Positions 38,001-50,369 of a DNA stretch of 64,000 nucleotides are shown piece after piece. The translations under genes and the position numbers were made by a program. The notes under the pieces were generated by a model that saw only the letters and a program-made list of their open reading frames with translations, had not been told where the DNA came from and did no database searches. The DNA comes from Sellimonas caecigallum. GTDB taxonomy: Bacteria > Bacillota > Clostridia > Lachnospirales > Lachnospiraceae. Where the stretch lies: NCBI RefSeq assembly GCF_019754295.1, contig NZ_VIRV01000002.1, positions 1-64,000 of the forward strand, written 5' to 3'. Numbering within the stretch: position 1 is the first letter of the stretch; the number at the start of each line of letters is the position of its first letter.

Positions 38001-38807
38001 GATTCTTCTGTACAGGTCATTTAAGTCAGACGTTGCAAAACGTCCGCCGTCAAGCTGTACCATCGGACGCAGATCCGGCGGGATGACCGGGATCACTGTC
38101 ATGATCATCCATTCCGGCTTATTTCCGGATTCACGGAACGCCTCCACTACTTCAAGACGTTTTACGATCCTTGCGCGTTTCTGGCCTGTAGCTCCTAAAA
38201 GCTCTTCTTTCAGCTCATGATATTCTTTTTCAAGGTCGATATTCTGCAGAAGTTCCTGTACTGCTTCTGCTCCCATTCCCACGCGGAATGCACTTCCCCA
38301 TTTTTCCCTTGCGTCCTGATACTCCTGTTCGGAGAGTACCTGTTTGTACTGCAGATCTGTCTCTCCTTTATCCAGCACAATATAAGAAGCAAAGTACAGC
38401 ACTTTCTCCAGTGTTCTCGGAGAAAGATCGAGGATCAGACCCATACGGCTCGGTATCCCCTTGAAATACCAGATATGGGAAACCGGAGCGGCAAGCGCGA
38501 TGTGCCCCATACGTTCACGGCGCACACTCGCTTTTGTCACTTCAACTCCGCATCGGTCACAGATCACACCTTTATAGCGGATCTTTTTATATTTTCCACA
38601 ATGACATTCCCAGTCTTTGCTAGGTCCGAAAATTCTCTCACAGAAAAGCCCGTCGCGTTCCGGCTTCAGTGTTCTGTAGTTGATGGTTTCCGGTTTTGTC
38701 ACTTCTCCCCTTGACCATTCCAAGATTTTTTCAGGTGATGCCAGTCCAATTTTAATGGCGTCAAAGGTCATTGGCTGATATGTGGCTTCACTATTAGTTC
38801 CTGTCAT
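35022..38807 (-). CDS. rpoC: RNA polymerase subunit beta-prime
   Basis: A 1261-residue subunit of RNA polymerase. The N-terminal zinc ribbon [20 protein letters not shown] (about residues 63-82), the catalytic Mg motif [12 protein letters not shown] (about 455-466) and the bridge-helix region around [19 protein letters not shown] (about 755-773) are intact. The C terminus carries an Ala/Glu-rich acidic extension from about 1190 ([20 protein letters not shown]), typical of Clostridia. It starts 15 bp after rpoB and shares its transcript. Confidence 0.99.
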   Translation of the reverse strand: MTGTNSEATYQPMTFDAIKIGLASPEKILEWSRGEVTKPETINYRTLKPERDGLFCERIFGPSKDWECHCGKYKKIRYKGVICDRCGVEVTKASVRRERMGHIALAAPVSHIWYFKGIPSRMGLILDLSPRTLEKVLYFASYIVLDKGETDLQYKQVLSEQEYQDAREKWGSAFRVGMGAEAVQELLQNIDLEKEYHELKEELLGATGQKRARIVKRLEVVEAFRESGNKPEWMIMTVIPVIPPDLRPMVQLDGGRFATSDLNDLYRRIINRNNRLRRLLELGAPDIIVRNEKRMLQEAVDALIDNGRRGRPVTGPGNRALKSLSDMLKGKSGRFRQNLLGKRVDYSGRSVIVVGPELKIYQCGLPKEMAIELFKPFVMKELVANGTAHNIKNAKKMVERLQTEVWDVLEDVIKEHPVMLNRAPTLHRLGIQAFEPILVEGKAIKLHPLVCTAFNADFDGDQMAVHLPLSVEAQAECRFLLLSPNNLLKPSDGGPVAVPSQDMVLGIYYLTQERPGAAGEGKIFKSVNEAILAYENQVITLHSKIKVRVTKTMPDGRTIMGTVESTLGRFLFNEIIPQDLGFVNREVEGNELLLEVDFHVGKKQLKKILEKVINTHGASATAEVLDNVKAIGYKFSTRAAMTVSISDMTVPPQKPEMIKQAQDTVDRITRNFKRGLITEEERYKEVVETWKATDDALTEALLSGLDKYNNIFMMADSGARGSDKQIKQLAGMRGLMADTTGRTIELPIKSNFREGLDVLEYFMSAHGARKGLSDTALRTADSGYLTRRLVDVSQELSIREVDCVPKGAEIPGMYVHAFMDGNEEIESLEERITGRYSCETICDKDGNVIVKANHMITPKRAAAIVTKGVDKDGKEIKKVKIRTILTCKSHLGICAKCYGANMATGEPVQIGEAVGIIAAQSIGEPGTQLTMRTFHTGGVAGDDITQGLPRVEELFEARKPKGLAIITEFAGTATIHDTKKKREIIVTNNETGESKAYLIPYGSRIKIMDGAELGAGDELTEGSVNPHDILKIKGLRAVQDYMIQEVQRVYRLQGVDINDKHIEVIVRQMLKKIRIEENGDSNFLPGTMVDALEFEDTNQKLIEEGKEPATGEQVMLGITKAALATNSFLSAASFQETTKVLTEAAIKGKVDPLIGLKENVIIGKLIPVGTGMSKYRNIKLNTDAMIAAKKEEEERLRKEEEEALKEAEAAEAAAKAKEESAEAEENLEAGESEFADINMEEAADEDYEAEMAEESEGTTEE

Positions 38808-38822
38808 TTATGGCACCCCTTT

Positions 38823-42692
<3,870 letters not shown>

Positions 42693-42815
42693 TGACGTTT
42701 CACTCCTTGTATATTTATTTTCGTGAAAAACACCAGTTTTCATGTTGCTTTGCGGGATTTTCCTACAATTTTGCGCCCATCTCATGGCGCACCATCCCAC
42801 AATAGTGCATTTTTA

Positions 42816-42845
42816 ACTATATCACAAAGCATTTTGTCATGTCAA
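42816..42845 (-). promoter_or_regulatory. rpoBC promoter
   Basis: Minus-strand -35 TTGACA (42840-42845) and -10 TATAGT (42816-42821), 18-bp spacer, about 115 nt before the rpoB start. It lets rpoBC be expressed apart from rplJL. Confidence 0.8.
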
Positions 42846-42949
42846 GAACTTTTTTATTTTTCTTTACTTTCTTTTCCAGGCACCGCATCCCGTCCAGATG
42901 GCCTTTTATTCTACAGGGGAGTCCAGAAGACTTTCCCAACAGAACAAAA

Positions 42950-42975
42950 AGGCAGGACCCTTGCGGATCCTGCCT
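42950..42975 (-). terminator. Attenuator/terminator between rplL and rpoB
   Basis: AGGCAGGACCC (42950-42960) pairs with GGATCCTGCCT (42965-42975) with one mismatch and a four-base loop; on the minus strand UUUUUGUU follows. It lowers read-through from rplJL into rpoBC, as at this place in many bacteria. Confidence 0.82.
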
Positions 42976-42988
42976 CATACAAGCACAA

Positions 42989-43363
42989 TTATTTAACGTT
43001 AACTTCTGCGCCTTCGCCTTCAAGTTTAGCTTTGATTTCTTCTGCTTCTTCTTTAGAAACAGCTTCTTTTACTACCTTCGGAGCGTTGTCAACAAGTTCT
43101 TTTGCTTCTTTCAGTCCAAGTCCTGTGATTTCACGAACGACTTTGATTACTTTAACTTTGGATGCTCCAGCTGCAACAAGTTCTACGTCGAACTCTGTCT
43201 TTTCTTCAGCTGCTGCTGCTTCTCCGCCTGCTGCTGCAACTACAACGCCTGCTGCTGCGGATACACCAAATTCTTCTTCACATGCTTTTACTAAATCATT
43301 TAATTCCAGTACGGATAATTCTTTGATAGCTTCAATAAATTCAGCTGTTGTTAATTTTGCCAT
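42989..43363 (-). CDS. rplL: 50S ribosomal protein L7/L12
   Basis: A 124-residue stalk protein that recruits translation GTPases. N-terminal dimerisation part [20 protein letters not shown], Ala/Gly/Val hinge (about residues 35-55) and C-terminal domain [20 protein letters not shown] to AEVNVK. ATG 43363 follows GGAGG; the ORF opens further upstream (43378) without homology. Follows rplJ directly. Confidence 0.99.
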   Translation of the reverse strand: MAKLTTAEFIEAIKELSVLELNDLVKACEEEFGVSAAAGVVVAAAGGEAAAAEEKTEFDVELVAAGASKVKVIKVVREITGLGLKEAKELVDNAPKVVKEAVSKEEAEEIKAKLEGEGAEVNVK

Positions 43364-43407
43364 TTCATTTACCTCCATATTTTGTTTCGGTTTTGTTTTT
43401 CAATCAA

Positions 43408-43956
43408 TTATTCAGCTGTTGTTTCAGCTGCTTCTTCTGCCGGAGCTTCTGCTGCGGCTTCACATTCGCCTGCTCCACCTTTTTCAGCGATCTGATTAAG
43501 TACACGAGCAAGATTTGTGATAGGTGACTGTAAGCTTCCAAGCAATTTGGAAATAAGTTCTTCTCTTGACGGAATCTTGGAAAGTTCATTGATTCCTGCT
43601 GCATCGTAAACTGTTCCTTCAACGACACCAGCTTTTACTTCAAGAGCTTCTGCTGTTTTAGCGAACTTACAGATAATTCTTGCCGGAGCTGTAGCATCTT
43701 CTTTAGACACTGCCATAGCGCTCGGTCCGTCCAGATATTCTTCCAGTCCTGCAAACTCTGTGCCTTCGAACGCTCTTTTCATCATAGTGTTCTTGCAGAC
43801 TTTGTAGATCACACCCGCTTCTCTTAACTGTTTACGCAGTTCTGTATCCTGAGCTACTGTCAATCCACGGTAGTCAACAAGCACAACAGACTGTGCGTCC
43901 TTTACGTCTTCAGCGATTGCCTGCACGATCGGCTGTTTTAATTCTACTTTTGCCAC
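43408..43956 (-). CDS. rplJ: 50S ribosomal protein L10
   Basis: A 182-residue stalk base protein. It starts MAKVELKQPIVQAIAEDVKD with the conserved VLVDYRGLTVAQDTELRKQL (about residues 26-45), and ends in an Ala/Glu-rich tail. First gene of the split-off rplJ-rplL unit, preceded by an L10 leader and by its own promoter rather than by rplA. Confidence 0.98.
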   Translation of the reverse strand: MAKVELKQPIVQAIAEDVKDAQSVVLVDYRGLTVAQDTELRKQLREAGVIYKVCKNTMMKRAFEGTEFAGLEEYLDGPSAMAVSKEDATAPARIICKFAKTAEALEVKAGVVEGTVYDAAGINELSKIPSREELISKLLGSLQSPITNLARVLNQIAEKGGAGECEAAAEAPAEEAAETTAE

Positions 43957-44107
43957 GATGGTTGCACCTCCTTATATTATTTGTGAGCTGCCAGAAAAAA
44001 CCTCTCTGCAAAGACAGAGAGGTCAACATTCAAGTAATGAATTTCGTCTTCCTCGGTAGGCGTTTTGATCCTTATGCCATCCGGCACCTACTGTCTTCGG
44101 CAGTTAC
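43957..44107 (-). promoter_or_regulatory. L10 leader (autoregulatory mRNA element)
   Basis: The about 150-nt leader of rplJ shows the features of the Firmicutes L10 leader: AGACAGTAGGTG and CCGAGGAAGACG segments on the minus strand, then a terminator hairpin CCTCTCTG/CAGAGAGG (44022-44015 and 44008-44001) with six U, and the SD AGGAGG. Excess L10(L12)4 is expected to bind the leader and favour termination. Confidence 0.85.
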
Positions 44108-44113
44108 CTTGTA

Positions 44114-44142
44114 ACCTTATCACAACTTTTTCTGGTTGTCAA
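44114..44142 (-). promoter_or_regulatory. rplJL promoter
   Basis: Minus-strand -35 TTGACA (44137-44142) and -10 TAAGGT (44114-44119), 17-bp spacer, directly upstream of the L10 leader. The rest of the gap to 44341 is AT-rich and holds a weak plus-strand promoter for iadA (TTTCCA-n17-TACAAT, -10 at 44271-44276). Confidence 0.75.
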
Positions 44143-44341
44143 TATTTTTTTGATATCTTTTTTGATTTGCTCCCTTTGATTTTCTTCCACATTCTTTTTT
44201 CCGGTTTATGCAGATATCCCCTCTTCTGTATCCTATAAACAATATATTTTCCAGACGGTGGGAATTATGGTACAATACGGGTTATGATTATATCGTATGT
44301 ACGCAAAACCAATACTCAGAATCATAAAGGAGGAGATATAA

Positions 44342-45487
44342 ATGATCTTAATAAAGAATGCAGCCGTTTATGCTCCGGAGGCGCTCGGTGTAAAAGATGT
44401 CCTGATCTGCGGAGGACAGATCGAAGCCATTGAAGATGAGATCCATCTCTCTTTTCCATCCTGCCACGTTATCGAAGGAACAGGAAAAAAACTGGTGCCT
44501 GGAATCATAGATCCGCACGTACATGTCACGGGCGGTGGCGGCGAGGGCAGTTTCCACACTCAGGTGCCGCCAGTCACTCTGTCTGAGCTGATACGCGGAG
44601 GTATCACGACAGTTCTCGGCCTGCTCGGAACAGACGGAATCACGAGAAACACAGAAAATCTGATCGCACGGGTCAAGGCTCTGAAAGAAGAGGGGCTTTC
44701 CGCCTATGCCTGCACCGGCTCTTATGCGTATCCAAGTATTACCTTGACAGGCAGTGTCGGACGGGATCTAGTTTTTGTAGATGAAATCATCGGCGTGAAA
44801 CTGGCTCTTTCTGACCACCGGGCTCCCAATGTCACTGTCGAAGAACTGATCCGCCTTGGAAGTGACGCCCGTACCGCCGGCATGCTTTCTGGTAAGTGCG
44901 GCATCGTACTCCTTCATATGGGAGATGCTCCGACTGGCCTTTCTCTCGTCCTGGAAGCATTAAGGCAAACCGCAGTCCCTGCCAAAATCTATCATCCCAC
45001 TCATGTTAACCGAAAGAAAGAACTTTTAAATGAAGCATTTTCTTTTGCCAGCCAGGGCGGGTTTATCGATCTGACCTGCGGCATTACCGGCGCAGGCAGG
45101 CCGGCCTCATGTATTATGGAGGCCAAAAATCGCGGTATCCCACTGGACCGTATTACCATAAGCTCGGACGGCATGGGAAGCTGGTCTACCTATGACACTG
45201 TTGGAACTCTTCTTGAAATAGGTTACGCTCCTGTCGATACAGTCTATAAGGAGCTCAAAGTTCTCGTACAGGAATATCAGATGCCTTTAGAAGAAGCTCT
45301 CTGTTTTGCCACATCCAATACTGCAAAATCACTGGAGCTTTTTCCGCAAAAGGGATGCGTGCGCGTCGGATCCGACGCCGATCTCCTGCTGCTGGATGAA
45401 GATCTGACTCTCCACACTGTGATCGCCAAAGGTAAACGGATGATGGCAGATCATGTCCTGTTAAAAAAAGGCACCTATGAATCATAA
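44342..45487 (+). CDS. iadA: Beta-aspartyl-peptidase (isoaspartyl dipeptidase)
   Basis: A 381-residue amidohydrolase that cleaves beta-aspartyl dipeptides left over from degraded, aged proteins. The metal-binding HxH is in IIDPHVHVTGGGGEGSF (about residues 57-73), the likely carboxylated Lys in IIGVKLALSDHRAP (about 150-163), further His in VLLHMGD and KIYHPTHVNR (about 195-225), and the metal Asp in ITISSDGMGSW (about 275-285). The loop GEGSFHTQVPPVTLSELI is diagnostic of IadA over dihydroorotase-like relatives. SD AAGGAGGAG. Read in the plus direction inside the insert between rplJ and rplA, and followed by a hairpin at 45504-45540. Confidence 0.93.
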   Translation: MILIKNAAVYAPEALGVKDVLICGGQIEAIEDEIHLSFPSCHVIEGTGKKLVPGIIDPHVHVTGGGGEGSFHTQVPPVTLSELIRGGITTVLGLLGTDGITRNTENLIARVKALKEEGLSAYACTGSYAYPSITLTGSVGRDLVFVDEIIGVKLALSDHRAPNVTVEELIRLGSDARTAGMLSGKCGIVLLHMGDAPTGLSLVLEALRQTAVPAKIYHPTHVNRKKELLNEAFSFASQGGFIDLTCGITGAGRPASCIMEAKNRGIPLDRITISSDGMGSWSTYDTVGTLLEIGYAPVDTVYKELKVLVQEYQMPLEEALCFATSNTAKSLELFPQKGCVRVGSDADLLLLDEDLTLHTVIAKGKRMMADHVLLKKGTYES

Positions 45488-45503
45488 CATTCAAAAACAG
45501 AAA

Positions 45504-45540
45504 ACCCACCGCAAAAAGGATCCTGCAATCGCCGGTGGGT
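45504..45540 (+). terminator. iadA terminator
   Basis: ACCCACCG (45504-45511) pairs with CGGTGGGT (45533-45540), with inner GC/GC pairs. The following tract is only moderately T-rich. Confidence 0.6.
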
Positions 45541-45633
45541 ATTTCTGTCTGAATTTTATTTCTCCTTCCATTTCCGTCCCTCTTCTGCTATACTATATCT
45601 GCATTTATACAATCGGAATACAATGTATTCCGG

Positions 45634-45668
45634 ACTGGTTCGTGAACTTCCCAGTATAAAAAACCAAG
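45634..45668 (+). promoter_or_regulatory. preQ1-I riboswitch
   Basis: The sequence matches the class I preQ1 riboswitch: P1 ACTGG (45634-45638) / CCAGT (45651-45655), the loop beginning GGTTCG and holding AAC-T-TCCC, and the A-rich tail ATAAAAAACCAAG (45656-45668) that forms the pseudoknot. It is 40 nt upstream of a queuosine-salvage operon, the expected context. The tail CCAA plus ATCTC (45664-45674) can instead pair with GAGATTGG (45700-45707) over the queK SD, a possible translational expression platform (inferred). A weak promoter with -10 TATACT (45589-45594) lies upstream. Confidence 0.85.
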
Positions 45669-45708
45669 TATCTCAAACTAACATTTTAAAAGAAAAGGAG
45701 ATTGGAGA

Positions 45709-46719
45709 ATGAATGCAAAAAAAGTAATTCTGGACTGTGATCCGGGGATCGACGACGCGCTGGCTCTTATGCTTGCCTTGTCCTTACCGGAAATCGAAGT
45801 CATCGGCATCACAGTCGTCTGCGGGAATGTTCCCGTCGAAACCGGCGCAAAGAATGCGCTTCAGGTCCTGCAATGGATGAACCGGACCGACATCCCTGTC
45901 TACATCGGGGAAGCAAAGCCTTTAAAAAGGCCTTATGTGGACGCCATGGACACGCATGGCAGAGACGGTCTCGGGGAATCTTTTTTCACTCTTGAAACAA
46001 CGCAAAAACCAAGAACAGATGCCGTTTCCTATCTGCTGGACACATTAAAGTCTGAAGAAGACGTATCGGTCATCGCCCTTGGCCCCATGACAAACCTTGC
46101 CCGGGCAATCCAGAGAGACATCCAGGCATTCTCACGCGTAAAAGAACTTGTATCCATGGGCGGATCCTACAAATCCCACGGAAACTGTTCTCCTGTGGCC
46201 GAATACAATTACTGGTGCGACCCGGACGCCGCAGCTTACGTGTACGATGCGTTTTCCACACGCCCAGAGCTCAGCGGCAAAAAAATCCACATGATCGGAC
46301 TGGATGTAACCAGAAAAATTGTGCTAACCCCAAATATTTTGGAATACATGAAGTATCTTCAGCCGGATATCGGGGAGAAAATCAAGTCAATCACACGGTT
46401 TTACTTTGATTTCCACTGGAAACAGGAAGGTATTATCGGATGCGTCATCAACGACCCTCTCGCAGTGGCATATTTCGCCAACCACGATATCTGTCAGGGA
46501 TTCGATGCATTTACCGCTGTGGAGACCGAAGGGATAAGTCTTGGACAGAGCGTCGTCGATGCCTGTGGCATCTGGAAAAGATCTGCAAATGCAACCATCC
46601 TTACAAGCGTCAATGTGAAGGAATTTTTCCTTATGTTCTTTTGCAGTGTACTGGGGGCAGACAGGGAAACGACCGATCACATCCTGAGTCATATCCTGAC
46701 CCAGGAGGCAATATCATGA
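45709..46719 (+). CDS. queK: Queuosine hydrolase QueK (nucleoside hydrolase family)
   Basis: A 336-residue inosine-uridine nucleoside hydrolase fold protein. The Ca-binding aspartate cluster LDCDPGIDDALAL (about residues 8-20) is intact; further active-site elements are DTHGRDGLGESFF (about 83-95), ALGPMTNLARAI (about 123-134) and the late Asp in GCVINDPLAVAYF (about 244-256). By fold alone it would be a generic purine/pyrimidine hydrolase, but it is directly behind a preQ1 riboswitch and is coupled (ATGA) to an ECF S component and a QueL-like radical SAM gene. That set is the QueK-QueL salvage system known from Clostridioides difficile, in which QueK frees queuine from queuosine. Confidence 0.85.
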   Translation: MNAKKVILDCDPGIDDALALMLALSLPEIEVIGITVVCGNVPVETGAKNALQVLQWMNRTDIPVYIGEAKPLKRPYVDAMDTHGRDGLGESFFTLETTQKPRTDAVSYLLDTLKSEEDVSVIALGPMTNLARAIQRDIQAFSRVKELVSMGGSYKSHGNCSPVAEYNYWCDPDAAAYVYDAFSTRPELSGKKIHMIGLDVTRKIVLTPNILEYMKYLQPDIGEKIKSITRFYFDFHWKQEGIIGCVINDPLAVAYFANHDICQGFDAFTAVETEGISLGQSVVDACGIWKRSANATILTSVNVKEFFLMFFCSVLGADRETTDHILSHILTQEAIS

Positions 46720-47312
46720 GGAACAACAAACTTCATATATCCCAGTTGTCTTTTCTCGCACTTACGGCTGTGCTGAATATTGCGGGGGCTAACCTTGCGC
46801 TAACACTGCGGCTTCCCATCTATTTTGATACTCTGGGTACTATGATGGCCGCCATGCTTTTTGGCCCTGTGTACGGAATGATCCCAGGTCTTATCAGCGC
46901 ACTGATAACCGGAATCACAACCGACATCTACTCTCTGTTTTTCTTGCCAGTCCAGCTTATCACAGGGTTTGCCGCGGGACTGCTGCTGCACACGAAAGAC
47001 CGGACCATCCATTCGGGCAGATTTCCTCTCCCGGTTCTCACACTGCTGATTTCCGTCCCAGGTACAGTCGTATCAGCACTGATATCCTCTTTTGTATTTG
47101 GCGGCATCACTTCATCCGGTTCTTCCGTCCTTGTGCAGATTTTGCACCACAGTGGTCTCGGACTTACCGCAAGTGTATTCTGTGTGCAGATTTTTACGGA
47201 TTACGCCGATCGGATACTTACGCTTTTCGTGTCCATCTTTTTGCTGCACGCACTGCCAAAAAGCATCATCCAGAGTTTAAAGGAAGGAGTATCCTATGGA
47301 TCGATACAGTAA
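46716..47312 (+). CDS. ECF transporter S component for queuosine/queuine (QueT/QrtT-type)
   Basis: A 198-residue membrane protein with about six helices. The segment LRLPIYFDTLGTMMAAMLFGPVYGMIPGL (about residues 28-56; loop plus second helix) is typical of the QueT/QrtT group of ECF substrate binders. ATG 46716 overlaps the queK stop (ATGA) and has AGGAGG upstream; a longer frame starting at 46440 is an out-of-frame extension within queK. It needs the shared EcfAA'T module, not in this window. Substrate assignment to queuosine, queuine or preQ1 follows from the operon and riboswitch. Confidence 0.82.
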   Translation: MRNNKLHISQLSFLALTAVLNIAGANLALTLRLPIYFDTLGTMMAAMLFGPVYGMIPGLISALITGITTDIYSLFFLPVQLITGFAAGLLLHTKDRTIHSGRFPLPVLTLLISVPGTVVSALISSFVFGGITSSGSSVLVQILHHSGLGLTASVFCVQIFTDYADRILTLFVSIFLLHALPKSIIQSLKEGVSYGSIQ

Positions 47313-47985
47313 GATCACAAACAAAAATCAGCGGGAGATCGTTCTCCTAAAAGGCTATCCCTGCGTGTGGGGAAAATGCCGATTCTGCGACTACATCGAT
47401 GATAACTCCCGGGATCTGGAGGCCATGCGTGCCCTGAACCAGGAAGTGCTCTCGCACATAACCGGGGAGTTCGGCGTCCTGGAAATCATCAATTCAGGAA
47501 GCTGTTTCGAGCTGCCGAAAGAAACATTGGAGGATATCCGGACAATTGTCCAGAAAAAAAAGATTCAGAAGCTCTTCTTTGAGGCACACTGGATCTATCG
47601 GAACCGCCTCGATGAAATGCGCCGTTTCTTCGGCATTCCGATCGTATACAAAACCGGAGCCGAGACATTTGACTATGATTTTCGCGAAAACTATCTGAAC
47701 AAACACGCTTCTTTCAAAGATGCGGAAGAATTGAGTCAATACTTTGATTCCCCTTGCCTCATGGTGGGCATCAAAGGCCAGACAAAAGAAATGATCCGGT
47801 ACGATATCGACTGTCTGAAACGTTATTTCAAACTTGGGACGCTCAACGTCTTCACAGACAATACGACGGATGTAAAACGGGACGAATCGCTCGTCCGCTG
47901 GTTTCTCGAAGAATACCGCTGGCTCGAAGACGATCCGTCCATAGAGGTTTTATATGAAAATACTGATTTTGGGGTGGGGGATTAG
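47296..47985 (+). CDS. queL: Queuine lyase QueL (radical SAM)
   Basis: A 229-residue radical SAM protein. The cluster motif reads PCVWGKCRFCDY (about residues 22-33), that is C-x4-C-x2-C rather than the usual C-x3-C-x2-C. Further conserved parts are REIVLLKGYPC before it, EIINSGSCFELP (about 67-78) and FFEAHWIYRN (about 95-104), as in the QueL family. QueL cleaves queuine to preQ1, which Tgt inserts into tRNA and which is then rebuilt to queuosine. It overlaps the S component gene by 17 bp. It ends against the convergent membrane-protein gene, overlapping by 4 bp. Confidence 0.85.
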   Translation: MDRYSKITNKNQREIVLLKGYPCVWGKCRFCDYIDDNSRDLEAMRALNQEVLSHITGEFGVLEIINSGSCFELPKETLEDIRTIVQKKKIQKLFFEAHWIYRNRLDEMRRFFGIPIVYKTGAETFDYDFRENYLNKHASFKDAEELSQYFDSPCLMVGIKGQTKEMIRYDIDCLKRYFKLGTLNVFTDNTTDVKRDESLVRWFLEEYRWLEDDPSIEVLYENTDFGVGD

Positions 47986-48707
47986 TCCTCATCCCAATCT
48001 TTTTTGTTCCGCCCGACAGCAGACAAATAGATGCCAGATGCAATGATTCCGATAAGCGGGATAAGGAACACACCGTAGGCAATGGCGTCAAGAGCAATCC
48101 ATACCGTGGCCGACCACGCCGCATAACCTATCAGTATTTCTGTCAAAATCGCTCCAAAGTACACAAGCAGACAGATTCCTGCTATCTTCTGTTTCTTCCG
48201 CCTTCTTCGGTCTCCGCAGTGCCGGACTGTCCAGATTCCAATCAGAAGGATTGAAATTTCTGCAATTATTTCTTTGATGCCCCATATAACATACATCTGC
48301 TCAAAATTGTCCAATCCTCCGCCCTGATAACTCTCCATCAAATTCAACGTTCCGAAAAAGAGAAACCGCATCCCCCAATGCACGAGATAGACGATGCCGT
48401 ACACGATGAAAAAAATTCCCACGCCCTTCAATTGTTTTCTGCCCGGAGCCATCTCCCGTCCGGTGGACGCCCGAAAAATTTCCTCGGCAAATGTCCGCTC
48501 CGACTCCCCAATCTCTTCTCTCAGACTTCTGCCGCGCACGCGCGCTTCTTTGGCCATCCCGATGATTTCCCTTCGAATCCCTTCCAATTCTCCCTCATCC
48601 ACTTCACAGCAGGAAATCTGGCGCATGATCTTCCTCAGCGTCATCCAATCTTCATCTTCCAAAGAGGAATCATCTACATATACATGTTTTTCTTTATACG
48701 TTTTCAT
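47982..48707 (-). CDS. PadR-partner membrane protein
   Basis: A 241-residue protein. A charged, helical N-terminal half (residues 1 to about 88, e.g. WMTLRKIMRQISCCEVDEGE and EEIGESERTFAEEIFRA) is followed by four or five membrane segments (GIFFIVYGIVYLVHWGM, EIIAEISILLIGIWTV, KIAGICLLVYFGAILTEILI, GVFLIPLIGIIASGIYLS). ATG 48707 was chosen with AAGGAGG upstream; it overlaps the padR stop (ATGA). It is analogous to the 5784-6446 protein but not closely similar in sequence. Function unknown. Confidence 0.68.
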   Translation of the reverse strand: MKTYKEKHVYVDDSSLEDEDWMTLRKIMRQISCCEVDEGELEGIRREIIGMAKEARVRGRSLREEIGESERTFAEEIFRASTGREMAPGRKQLKGVGIFFIVYGIVYLVHWGMRFLFFGTLNLMESYQGGGLDNFEQMYVIWGIKEIIAEISILLIGIWTVRHCGDRRRRKKQKIAGICLLVYFGAILTEILIGYAAWSATVWIALDAIAYGVFLIPLIGIIASGIYLSAVGRNKKDWDED

Positions 48708-49036
48708 ACGTTTCCTCCTTTCTTCCATAATCGATCCATCGCTTCCCGGATCGCACTCCAGCTCTCTTCAAAACTTTCCATGTAGCGCACTCCCTCTTCC
48801 GTCAGCTTGTAGTATTTTCTGTCCGGTCCAAGCGGAGACGCCTTAAATTCTCCTTTTATGATCCCTTTCTTTTCCAGTCGGATCAAAAGAGGGTAGATCG
48901 TCCCTTCCTTGATCTCCCCAAAGCCGCATGCCTGGAGCTGCACGAGGATCTCATATCCATATGTCTCATTTGCGGACAGGATCTTCAGTATCGCCCCTTC
49001 CAGCGTCCCCCGCATCAGCTGCGATTTATCATACAT
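48704..49036 (-). CDS. PadR family transcriptional regulator
   Basis: A 110-residue winged-helix regulator, a clear paralogue of the one at 5450: RGTLEGAILKILSANETYGY, FGEIKEGTIYPLLIRLEKKG and GPDRKYYKLTEEGVRY. ATG 49036 (MYDKSQLMRG) with AGGTGG upstream; the frame to 49123 is non-homologous. Coupled to a membrane protein gene. Located between queL and rplA, on the far side of the rplKA terminator. Confidence 0.88.
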   Translation of the reverse strand: MYDKSQLMRGTLEGAILKILSANETYGYEILVQLQACGFGEIKEGTIYPLLIRLEKKGIIKGEFKASPLGPDRKYYKLTEEGVRYMESFEESWSAIREAMDRLWKKGGNV

Positions 49037-49078
49037 GTTACCACCTACTTTGTTCCACAAGGTACTTTTCTTAACTAC

Positions 49079-49107
49079 ATAGTAGCACAAAGTAGTCTTG
49101 TAATCAA
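49079..49107 (-). promoter_or_regulatory. padR promoter with dyad
   Basis: Minus-strand -35 TTGATT (49102-49107), -10 TACTAT (49079-49084), 17-bp spacer. ACTAC...GTAGT arms flank the -10 region (ACTACTTTG on one side, ATGTAGT on the other), a candidate PadR site. Confidence 0.6.
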
Positions 49108-49128
49108 GGAATTTTGCGCACAAAAAAA

Positions 49129-49154
49129 AGAACCCTGCATCTATTCAGGGTTCT
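49129..49154 (-). terminator. Terminator after rplA
   Basis: AGAACCCTG (49129-49137) pairs with CAGGGTTCT (49146-49154), followed on the minus strand by eight U. It ends the rpmG-secE-nusG-rplK-rplA unit, so rplA is not transcribed into rplJ. Confidence 0.92.
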
Positions 49155-49174
49155 CTTTATCTACGCCAATCAGA

Positions 49175-49867
49175 TTAAGCTAATTTTGCCGGGTTTACTT
49201 TTACTCCAGGTCCCATTGTAGATGTGAGTGTCACACTCTTCAGGAACTGGCCTTTTACTGCTGCCGGTCTTGCTTTGATGATTGCATCAATAAGCGTCTG
49301 GAAGTTGTCCGCTAACTGTTCTTCAGTGAAAGAAGCTTTTCCAACCGGTACATGGATAATGTTTGTCTTGTCCAATCTGTACTCGATCTTACCGGCTTTG
49401 ATATCTTTGATCGCTTTTGTAACGTCCATTGTTACTGTACCAGCCTTCGGGTTCGGCATTAAGCCCTTCGGTCCAAGTACACGTCCAAGACGTCCTACAA
49501 CGCCCATCATATCCGGTGTAGCTACAACTACGTCGAATTCGAACCAGTTTTCATTCTGGATTCTCGGGATCAGGTCTTCTGCTCCTACGTAATCTGCTCC
49601 TGCTGCTTTTGCTTCTTCAGCTTTTGCATCTTTTGCGAATACAAGGATACGAACTTTCTTTCCTGTTCCGTGCGGAAGTACTACCGCACCACGGATCTGC
49701 TGATCTGCGTGACGTCCGTCGCAGCCTGTTCTGATGTGAGCTTCGATTGTCTCATCAAACTTTGCTGTTGCAGATTTTTTAACTAATGCTACCGCTTCGT
49801 CTCTGTCGTAAAGATTTCCTCTTTCGATCAGTTTAGAAGCTTCGATATATTTCTTTCCTCTTTTCAT
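49175..49867 (-). CDS. rplA: 50S ribosomal protein L1
   Basis: A 230-residue L1-stalk protein. It starts [20 protein letters not shown], has [20 protein letters not shown] (about residues 126-145) and ends [13 protein letters not shown]1 commonly represses its own mRNA; a hairpin very like one before rplK lies just upstream. Confidence 0.98.
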   Translation of the reverse strand: MKRGKKYIEASKLIERGNLYDRDEAVALVKKSATAKFDETIEAHIRTGCDGRHADQQIRGAVVLPHGTGKKVRILVFAKDAKAEEAKAAGADYVGAEDLIPRIQNENWFEFDVVVATPDMMGVVGRLGRVLGPKGLMPNPKAGTVTMDVTKAIKDIKAGKIEYRLDKTNIIHVPVGKASFTEEQLADNFQTLIDAIIKARPAAVKGQFLKSVTLTSTMGPGVKVNPAKLA

Positions 49868-49881
49868 CTTATAACCTCCTA

Positions 49882-49910
49882 GTGGTAATATCGGGAGCGA
49901 GCCCTCCCAC
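49882..49910 (-). promoter_or_regulatory. Candidate L1-binding hairpin before rplA
   Basis: On the minus strand GUGG (49910-49907) pairs with CCAC (49885-49882), and GGAG/CUCCC-type pairs form above an asymmetric internal loop. The same design, with matching GUGGGAGGG 5' arm and UACCAC 3' arm, occurs before rplK. The SD follows four bases later. Confidence 0.5.
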
Positions 49911-49927
49911 GTTTCTCAAGTTTACAA

Positions 49928-50353
49928 TTAGTCAACTACTGTAACACCCATGCTTCGGCATGTACCAGCGATCATGCTCATAGCAGCTTCTACGCTTGCA
50001 GCGTTTAAGTCTGGCATTTTCAGTTCAGCGATTTCCTGAACCTGAGCTTTTGTGATCGTAGCAACTTTTGTCTTGTTCGGTACACCAGAACCGGATTTGA
50101 TCTTACATGCTTTCTTGATCAGAACTGCTGCCGGCGGTGTCTTTGTGATGAAGCTGAAGCTTCTGTCATTATAAACTGTGATGACTACAGGAATGATCAG
50201 ATCTCCCTGATCTGCTGTTCTTGCGTTGAACTGTTTTGTAAATTCTACGATGTTAACTCCGTGCTGTCCAAGAGCCGGTCCAACCGGAGGAGCCGGTGTT
50301 GCCTTTCCAGCAGGAATCTGCAATTTAATATAACCTTCTACTTTTTTAGCCAT
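49928..50353 (-). CDS. rplK: 50S ribosomal protein L11
   Basis: A 141-residue GTPase-centre protein. It begins [30 protein letters not shown] (residues 1-30; shown by its first 20 and last 10) and contains the family segment [21 protein letters not shown]. Full canonical length; binds 23S rRNA domain II. Confidence 0.98.
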   Translation of the reverse strand: MAKKVEGYIKLQIPAGKATPAPPVGPALGQHGVNIVEFTKQFNARTADQGDLIIPVVITVYNDRSFSFITKTPPAAVLIKKACKIKSGSGVPNKTKVATITKAQVQEIAELKMPDLNAASVEAAMSMIAGTCRSMGVTVVD

Positions 50354-50369
50354 TATTTTGTACCTCCTT

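Noticed and set aside
46440-46715. Longer start for the queuosine-operon S component
   Set aside because: The extension is out of frame inside queK and not membrane-like; ATG 46716 has AGGAGG and the ATGA coupling.
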